Positions 9,701 to 11,508 of a DNA stretch of 11,508 bases are shown here, piece by piece. A program made the translations under genes and the position numbers. Origin of the DNA: Cryomorphaceae bacterium. Its GTDB lineage: Bacteria; Bacteroidota; Bacteroidia; Flavobacteriales_D; Crocinitomicaceae. The notes beneath the pieces were generated by a model that was not told the DNA's origin, ran no database searches, and saw only the letters and a program-made list of their open reading frames with translations. Position 1 is the stretch's first letter. The number at the start of each line of letters is the position of its first letter. The stretch spans positions 1 through 11,508 of the forward strand of contig JAIXRD010000035.1 in the NCBI GenBank assembly GCA_027485365.1, in the 5' to 3' direction.

Positions 9701-11508
9701 CAGTGGAAACAACCTCAATTGTGCGGGAACGCCTCAAACCTTTAGCATTACGGTGAACCCGTCTCCGAGTGCGGTGCTTCCCGCCAATCAGATTATCTGT
9801 AACGGACAAGCAACTGCCGCCATCAATTTTACGGGAACGGCTACTTCGTATAGCTGGACAAATAGCTTAACAAGTATTGGATTGCTTGCAAGTGGAACCG
9901 GCAATATCCCAAGTTTTAATGCAGTGAATAATACGAATGCGCCGGTAGTTTCTACGGTAGTGGTTCAGCCTATTTTTACAGGGGCTAACTTGAATTGCCC
10001 AGGCGTATCTCAAACCTTTACCATCACGGTTAATCCAACCCCAACCATGGGTGTATTAACGAATCAGGTATTGTGTAACGGCACCTCTTCGGCTGCGATT
10101 AATTTTACGGGTACAGCGACCAGCTATGCATGGACCAACAACACACCAACCATTGGTCTTGCGGCAAGTGGAACCGGTAATATCGGTGCATTTTCTGTGA
10201 TTAATGCAAGTAATTCAGCTGCGGTAACCGCAACCCTTAGCGTTACTCCGCAGTTTGCTAACGGGGGATTAACGTGTTCTGGTGCGGTACAACAAGTCAC
10301 CATAGTTGTAAATCCTACGCCAATTATTACACCGAATCCAGATTTAACGTATTGCAATGGCGCCTCCACACCTGTTATTTCATTTGCTGGTACAGGTAAT
10401 TCATATGCATGGGTAAATAATCAGACCTCCATTGGTTTAGCTGCCTCAGGTACTGGAAATATTGCTTCATTTAATGCGTCAAATCCATCGACCTTGCCGG
10501 TAGTTGCTACAGTAGATGTCACGCCTCTGTTTACTGCAAATGGGATCAGTTGTAATGGTGCGGTAGATCAATTCACAATCACTGTGAATCCGACCCCAAC
10601 CTTAGCTGCGCTCGCAAATCAAGTGGTGTGTAATGGGTCTCCAACCACGGCAGTATCCTTTACTGGAACGGTTGCTGGAACTGTATTTAATTGGACAAAC
10701 AACGCAACAAGCATCGGGTTAGTAGCTTCGGGATCTGGAAATATTGCTTCGTTTAATGCGGTGAATAATGGAAATAACCCAATCGTTGCACAGGTAAATG
10801 TAACCCCATCCTACGCGTTGAATGGCGTGAGTTGTTCAGGAACAGCACAATCCTTTACCATTACAGTAAATCCGACCCCGGCCGTGAATTTTAGTTTGGC
10901 AAATCAAACCATTTGTTCTCAAGGGGCAAGCAATACGGTAAATATTACATCCCCGACGAATGGCGCTGTTATTACCTGGAGTGCTACTACGATTCCTGCC
11001 TCCATTACAGGATTGAACCCAACAACGGGTAATGCCACCATTCCAACCCTAACCCTAACGAATAACAGTTCGGTTTCTCAGATTATTCAAATTCTTGCTT
11101 CCGCAACAACTCCTGGAAATGTAGCTTGTCCGGGTGGAGGTACACCGTACACCATTACGGTAAATCCAACGCCTGCAGTAACGGCACCTGCTAATCAAGT
11201 GGTTTGTCATAATACGAATACCAGTGCTGTATCTTTCTCGGGAACAGGTACCTCTTACACATGGACGAACAACCAAACTTCTGTTGGATTAGCGGCCAGT
11301 GGAACGGGTAGTATCGTCGCTTTTAATGCACTCAACCCATCGAATTCGGTGATTTCAACGGCTACAGTTTCAGTTACGCCGCAATTCACGAACAATAATG
11401 TTACCTGCCCAGGCCCTGTCCAAACATTTACGATTACAGTGAACCCAATTCCGGTAGTTACACCCATGGCGAATGCAACATTTTGTAATGGCACCAATAC
11501 AAGTTTAA
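675..11508 (+). CDS. Giant secreted PKD-like/Ig-like repeat protein, probable surface adhesin (3' end outside window)
   Basis: One frame is open for 3,611 codons and runs off the window, ending inside a repeat. The order is: signal peptide (1-25), N-terminal PKD-like domains (about 27-465), two class B PKD-like repeats (474-667), nine class A Ig-like repeats (668-1535), two class B repeats (1536-1729), then twenty full class C PKD-like repeats and part of another (1730-3611). Each full repeat has two cysteines, suggesting one disulfide per domain after export. Lysine is absent and arginine nearly so. Such proteins in Bacteroidota are usually secreted or surface-bound adhesin-like molecules, often ending in a gliding-motility-associated or type IX sorting domain; that end is not visible here. 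ATG 675 is the first start after an in-frame TAA at 624. ATGs at 681 and 687 are equally possible, and 687 gives the most typical signal peptide. There is no Shine-Dalgarno sequence, as expected in this phylum. Adhesion is inference; the ligand is unknown. I saw no frameshift or internal stop. Confidence 0.92.
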   Translation, partial: MHMRMRFLRSIFLCFSLLTALYGFSQSATFTTIPAAVNGTINVCAGSTILFNSTVNPATLAAPAVYSWNFGNNQTSSLPGPIGINYPAPGTYIVTYNITHANGALTQTSVTVNVSAAPANPPTFTSTVGPNCQQTYTVGGIPMIQTTGNNCNCTPYNGPMISLNNANNQPAGSTATIHWGANGLGGTTTTFPIGSTNLLNNPFINFPGQQNPGPTTHYNTPGSYNLMYLVNYPNGCTYSTYVIMSYGAAAISLGTLSAQTQCNPLIYNLTFANQTPGNTYVINWGDGTPNTTFTYPNLPLLPNGVPHQYAPSSCANGVPQPYTITITATNPCQGSTTTSTIGPFFVNQLPTAAFTSNPGNSICQNQSITFTNTSTGGLSIANGTCNTQYNFNWSVDYWNGLSGNGYQVTSGAMGDPFNSPAINGSNQITVQFTQPGTYAVSIDATNSACGNDNETQTITVNPIPIVPNQTDTICSGQNFIIVPQNNPPTTIVPNGTTYSWVATPNANVAGEVNGNNDTISGTLVNLTNVNQTVTYTVTPTVNGCQGAPFTVTVTVIPAIVVPNFTQTICNGGTFTINPTNAPPTTIIPAGTTFAWTVVDNPNVTGESNGTGLPLSQTLSTNVASPAQSVVYTVVATSPGGGCPNTTFTVTVNINLVTPPTISNDTTICSGGDPSAFVNTTAATASGTLTYQWQSATAAIGPFTNIAGATSATYNPPAGITVTTYYRVIVTSTLNGVACTATSNTRIVTVNNVSAGVLATSQTICSGGDPNAFTVTTVASGSGSLSYQWQSATAIGGPWTNLAGETNPTYDPPAGQTVTTYFRLVVTSTLNGIVCTATSAVMTVTVNNVTPSVVAGNQTVCSGGNPAAFTVTTAATGTGTLSYQWQSSASALGPWTNIGGATSATYDPPAGLVTTTYYQVVISSALNGVTCTTISNGLTVNVNSVTAQTIAAGQTICSGGDALAFTVTTASTGAGNLSYQWQSASLAAGPFSNLVGATSSTYDPPAGQVASTYFQVVTSSVLNGVTCTSTSNVLAVLVNTVNSGTLGTSQTVCSGGNPSAFTATTAPSGAGTLTYQWQSSTVGPNSGFAPIPGATAVSYDPPAGISTTTYYQLVVTSTLNGVSCTATSATLSVTVNSLSAPVVGSNETICSGGNPVAFTNPTPAIGAGNVTYQWQSSTTNVGAGYSNIAGATSATYDPPAGLNVTTYYQVITTSTLNGVACNVTSNPITVTVNTVSAGTLTQSQTICSGGNPAAFTATNASSGSGTLSFQWQSSTTGPNAGYTNIPGETNATYDPPAGLSITTYYQLVVTSLLNGVSCTATGNTLTVTVNSLTPSVIGSNETICPGGNPIAFTNSTAASGNGAVTYQWQSSTTNPASGFSNINLATSATYDPPAGLNTTTFYQVLINNTLNGLACQATSNVITVTVNTITPQVIAANQTICPNGDPVPFTVTTPSSFGGTASYQWYVSTSSPNNGFSPINGETTSAYDVPPGLAITSYYQVISTSTLNGITCSATSNTLTVTVSSAPVVQNVNQTICSGTAFTVSPVNGGGNSIPAGTSYTWTVNNNPNVSGQSAQNSGQNSISQTLTNNTNTPQTIIYSVTPTAGVCSGNPFSVNVLVNPTPVLTLSANQTICGGQTTIASTYTNSVAGGIFTYALQNAAGVPAVVTGFPTTGNGQIPAATINNSGTTPFTLNYTVTPAANGCNGVVGTYSITINPAPVTTFSIANQAICSGTNSAPVTFSSTTPNVTYAWQATVPNGISNLAPTSGGGNLPSFANVTNANNAVQTVQFSVIASTAGTVCPGPPATYTIAVIPIPVANPLNNATYCNGVAIPALPLTSNVPAATYVWSMSTNVGLTPTSGTGTPIPGFNASIAGNAPLTSTVTITPSASSGATTCPGSPVSYTLTINPVPVVLPIANQVLCAGNTNNGVVIGSNVAGAAFAWTNNNTNIGLGASGSNTVPSFVGANNTNLPIQSTVSIVPSFTNNQVVCTGATSNYTITVNPLPTVASTQNQQVCAGTQVALTFSSPNNIAGTVYNWTNSNAAIGLNGTGSGNISFTGVNNTNGPISGLIVVTPSFSNGGIACPGVPDTFLITILPTPVANALSNQTICAGTPSAAINFTSNQVGTVFTWTSTNQVIGIASSGTGNIAPFTAVNAGTAPISSTVVATPTLTTNGQGCAGSTVSALITVNPNPVMTSPASASFCQGTTVAYNFSNNIPNGVVYAWNNSNPSIGLGASGNGNISFQAQNGTSAPISGTVSVIPTYTSNGVSCAGASQSFNIQIIPTPTVNAVNNITLCNGTASNVVNLTSPVANATFAWTNANTAIGLGASGSGNVPIFTATNASTTTPLSSQVSVTSSVLVNGVTCTGSPTLFTITVNPNTVPTAVNGQTLCNGSNSAAIALSGTGNSYTWTNSNTAVGLAASGSGNIASFIATNGTAAPISSTVTVTSVFSGGGVSCNGGTTSFVINVNPTPSVTAPANVVLCNNATASAISFVGTGTQYNWTNSTPGIGLAASGSGNIPSFTAVNLTATPIVATINVTPIYLNNAVSCPGTVQTFTITVNPAPQVNFSVPSQTICSSSSSAQVTISSPTPNAVITWTATSVPVSISGVNTASGGSTIPSFTLINNSAVVQVVQFSANAATGGALACPGGGVSYTITVNPSPNVAVPSNQVLCANTSTNAVTFSGNANVYNWSNNTTSIGLGASGQGNILAFNALNNTSNPVTATVTVTPQFLNNNVGCNGIPVTFTYTVNPIPVTNPIANQTICNGTNSSLVTPGGTATSYAWTNNNQNTGLAASGSNTIPVFQGTNAGAAPITSVITLTPTYSNLNVSCAGSTSTFNITVNPTPTVTAVANQVVCNNTSTAASIFTGTGTSYTWTNSNNAIGLAASGTGTIAAFNAVNASNSIPSVATVTVTPVFTNNSVSCQGIPTSFTYTINPTPVVTAPSNQVICNGASSTQVTFNGTGTQYNWTNTLTSIGLAASGSGNINAFTVSNGTINPVVSQVSVVPVFSGNNLNCAGTPQTFSITVNPSPSAVLPANQIICNGQATAAINFTGTATSYSWTNSLTSIGLLASGTGNIPSFNAVNNTNAPVVSTVVVQPIFTGANLNCPGVSQTFTITVNPTPTMGVLTNQVLCNGTSSAAINFTGTATSYAWTNNTPTIGLAASGTGNIGAFSVINASNSAAVTATLSVTPQFANGGLTCSGAVQQVTIVVNPTPIITPNPDLTYCNGASTPVISFAGTGNSYAWVNNQTSIGLAASGTGNIASFNASNPSTLPVVATVDVTPLFTANGISCNGAVDQFTITVNPTPTLAALANQVVCNGSPTTAVSFTGTVAGTVFNWTNNATSIGLVASGSGNIASFNAVNNGNNPIVAQVNVTPSYALNGVSCSGTAQSFTITVNPTPAVNFSLANQTICSQGASNTVNITSPTNGAVITWSATTIPASITGLNPTTGNATIPTLTLTNNSSVSQIIQILASATTPGNVACPGGGTPYTITVNPTPAVTAPANQVVCHNTNTSAVSFSGTGTSYTWTNNQTSVGLAASGTGSIVAFNALNPSNSVISTATVSVTPQFTNNNVTCPGPVQTFTITVNPIPVVTPMANATFCNGTNTSL
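753..2069 (+). other. N-terminal PKD-like domain region of the giant protein
   Basis: This covers residues 27-465, before the regular arrays. Four PKD-like modules can be suggested. The first has SWNFG (67-71) and YPAPGTY (86-92). The second has a degenerate IHWGANG near 178-184 and HYNTPGSYN from 217. The third has the best PKD signature, INWGDG (282-287), followed by YTITITATNPC. The fourth starts at PTAAF (350) and has FTQPGTYAVSIDATN before NPIPI. These modules are longer, more varied and richer in cysteine than the arrays. The third and fourth are the most secure; the boundary of the second is a guess. Confidence 0.7.
2094..2675 (+). repeat. Class B PKD-like repeats B1 and B2
   Basis: Two units start at conserved cysteines at 2094 and 2379 (95 and 99 residues). 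Each reads TIC[SN]G, then a proline/threonine-rich stretch, then NGTTYSW or AGTTFAW, an NPNV- or NANV-type turn ending in G-E, a second cysteine, and a final beta strand FTVTV. This resembles the PKD-like domains common in large Bacteroidota surface proteins. B2 is more like B3, on the far side of the class A array, than like its neighbours in that array. Confidence 0.75.
2676..5279 (+). repeat. Nine tandem class A Ig-like repeats (A1-A9)
   Basis: Units start at the first conserved cysteine codon: 2676, 2964, 3252, 3540, 3828, 4119, 4410, 4701, 4992. A1-A4 and A9 are 96 residues; A5-A8 are 97. The consensus is QTIC-S-GG-[ND]-P-x-AF, then YQWQS, then G-A-T-S-A-T-YDPPAG, TTYYQVV, TSTLNGV-x-CTATSN and VTVN. 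The order Cys-Trp-Cys, with about 71 residues between the cysteines in A5, fits an Ig-like sandwich with a disulfide. They resemble the Ig-like domains found in Bacteroidota proteins with gliding-motility-associated C-termini. A9 is the most diverged (YQWYVS, YDVPPG). The only arginines of the mature protein fall in A1 and A2. Confidence 0.88.
3828..4991 (+). repeat. Two-unit super-repeat inside the class A array (A5-A6 and A7-A8)
   Basis: A5+A6 (3828-4409) and A7+A8 (4410-4991) are each exactly 582 bp. A5 and A7 share GTL-x-x-SQT before the first cysteine, AFTAT, GPN-[SA]-G, TTYYQLVVTS, LNGVSCTAT and VTVNSL. A6 and A8 share GSNETIC, AFTN, SSTTN, ATSATYDPPAGLN, YQV and ITVTVNT. Alternate units are more alike than adjacent ones, which indicates duplication of a two-unit block. 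Confidence 0.75.
5280..5861 (+). repeat. Class B PKD-like repeats B3 and B4
   Basis: Two 97-residue units start at cysteines at 5280 and 5571. B3 shares IPAGT-x-[YF]-x-WTV, NPNV and SQTL with B2, which lies on the other side of the nine class A units. B4 is atypical, with FTYALQ in place of the usual tryptophan strand. It ends TTFSIANQAIC, the same kind of linker that precedes the class C marker units. Confidence 0.7.
5862..8399 (+). repeat. Nine-unit super-repeat, copy 1
   Basis: This is nine class C units, 2,538 bp, opening with a marker unit that has WQATVP where ordinary units have WTN with IGLAASG. Position-specific matches to copy 2 include the NPVPVVLPIANQ linker at position 2, ASGSNTVP at position 3, TNSNAAIGL at position 4, GTGNSY at position 8, and NVTPIY with a VNFS linker at position 9. 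This copy is more diverged than the next. Confidence 0.7.
8400..10913 (+). repeat. Nine-unit super-repeat, copy 2
   Basis: This is nine class C units, 2,514 bp. The marker unit at 8400 has WTATSVP and CPGGGVSYTI. Position 2 ends NPIPVTNPIANQ, position 3 has ASGSNTIP, position 4 has TNSNNAIGL, position 8 has GTGNSY and SCNG, and position 9 has NVTPSY followed by the VNFS linker. Units at 9522 and 9798 also share LTSIGL and NLNC, which suggests a local duplication within this copy. Confidence 0.75.
10914..11508 (+). repeat. Nine-unit super-repeat, copy 3 (cut by window end)
   Basis: The marker unit at 10914 has WSATTIP and CPGGGTPYTI, close to the one at 8400. The next unit shares FNALN, VTPQF and NNNV with the unit at 8691, and its NPIPVVTPMAN linker matches that unit's linker. 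The partial unit begins CNGTNTSL, against CNGTNSSL at 8967. The window therefore ends in position 3 of a third copy. Confidence 0.75.

Larger units (their letters stand above)
5862..11508 (+). repeat. Class C PKD-like repeat array (20 full units plus a partial)
   Basis: Unit starts, at the first conserved cysteine, are 5862, 6150, 6435, 6717, 6999, 7281, 7560, 7845, 8121, 8400, 8691, 8967, 9243, 9522, 9798, 10074, 10353, 10629, 10914, 11205 and 11484 (partial). Units are 92-97 residues. The core consensus is CNGT, F-x-GTGTSY-x-WTN, IGLAASGTGNI, F-x-A-x-N, a VTVTP strand, V-S-C-x-G and FTITVNPTP. Each full unit has two cysteines. By my reading the array contains only four aspartates, one histidine and no Lys, Arg or Glu. 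It matches the PKD-like domains of large Bacteroidota surface proteins. The array continues past the window. Confidence 0.88.

Noticed and set aside
675..11508. Possible frameshift or assembly error in the repetitive gene.
   Set aside because: I followed the frame through every line: no stop, and the repeat register is unbroken from 2094 to the end with unit lengths of 92-99 residues.
5862..11508. CRISPR or DNA-level tandem repeat (VNTR).
   Set aside because: The period is 276-291 bp, always a multiple of three, and the DNA of the units is well diverged. Conservation is at the protein level.
41..11508. A functional pair of DUF1569 protein and giant adhesin.
   Set aside because: They are separated by 178 bases with a candidate promoter between, and I know of no biochemical link. 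Adjacency alone is not evidence.

Overview
The window looks like a piece of a Bacteroidota chromosome, most likely from the Flavobacteriia or a close relative. Three things point there. A giant secreted protein is built from PKD-like and Ig-like repeats of the kind typical of that phylum. Its signal peptide ends in Phe-Ser-Gln. A promoter-like pair TTG-N19-TAnnTTT lies upstream of it. Assignment below phylum level is inference.

Layout. Positions 1-40 hold a perfect 20-bp inverted repeat followed by AGGAGG. Positions 41-496 encode a complete 151-residue DUF1569 (DinB-like) protein. Positions 497-674 are intergenic and carry a candidate promoter. From 675 to the last base a single reading frame runs without a stop for 3,611 codons plus one base and leaves the window still open. 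So about 94 percent of the window is the 5' part of one giant gene, and its true end is not visible.

The giant protein is modular. It has a signal peptide (residues 1-25), then about 440 residues of N-terminal PKD-like domains. Two PKD-like repeats of class B follow, then nine Ig-like repeats of class A (96-97 residues each), then two more class B repeats, then at least twenty full PKD-like repeats of class C (92-97 residues) plus the start of another. Every one of the 33 full repeats carries two cysteines. By my reading the product contains no lysine at all and only three arginines after the signal peptide. Its last ~2,100 visible residues contain four aspartates as their only charged residues, plus one histidine.

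The most notable structure is nested repetition. The class C array is organised as a nine-unit super-repeat of about 2.5 kb: an unusual marker unit recurs exactly every nine units (5862, 8400, 10914), and units at the same position in different super-repeats share private residues. The class A array contains a two-unit super-repeat of exactly 582 bp, present twice (3828-4409 and 4410-4991). The DNA of equivalent motifs is heavily diverged at synonymous sites, so these are old, protein-level repeats and not recent slippage.

The two genes show no obvious functional link. The small protein is probably cytoplasmic. The giant protein is probably a surface or secreted filamentous adhesin, perhaps exported by the type IX system; the C-terminal sorting domain that would test this lies beyond the window. 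I found no RNA genes, insertion sequences, CRISPR arrays or phage genes.
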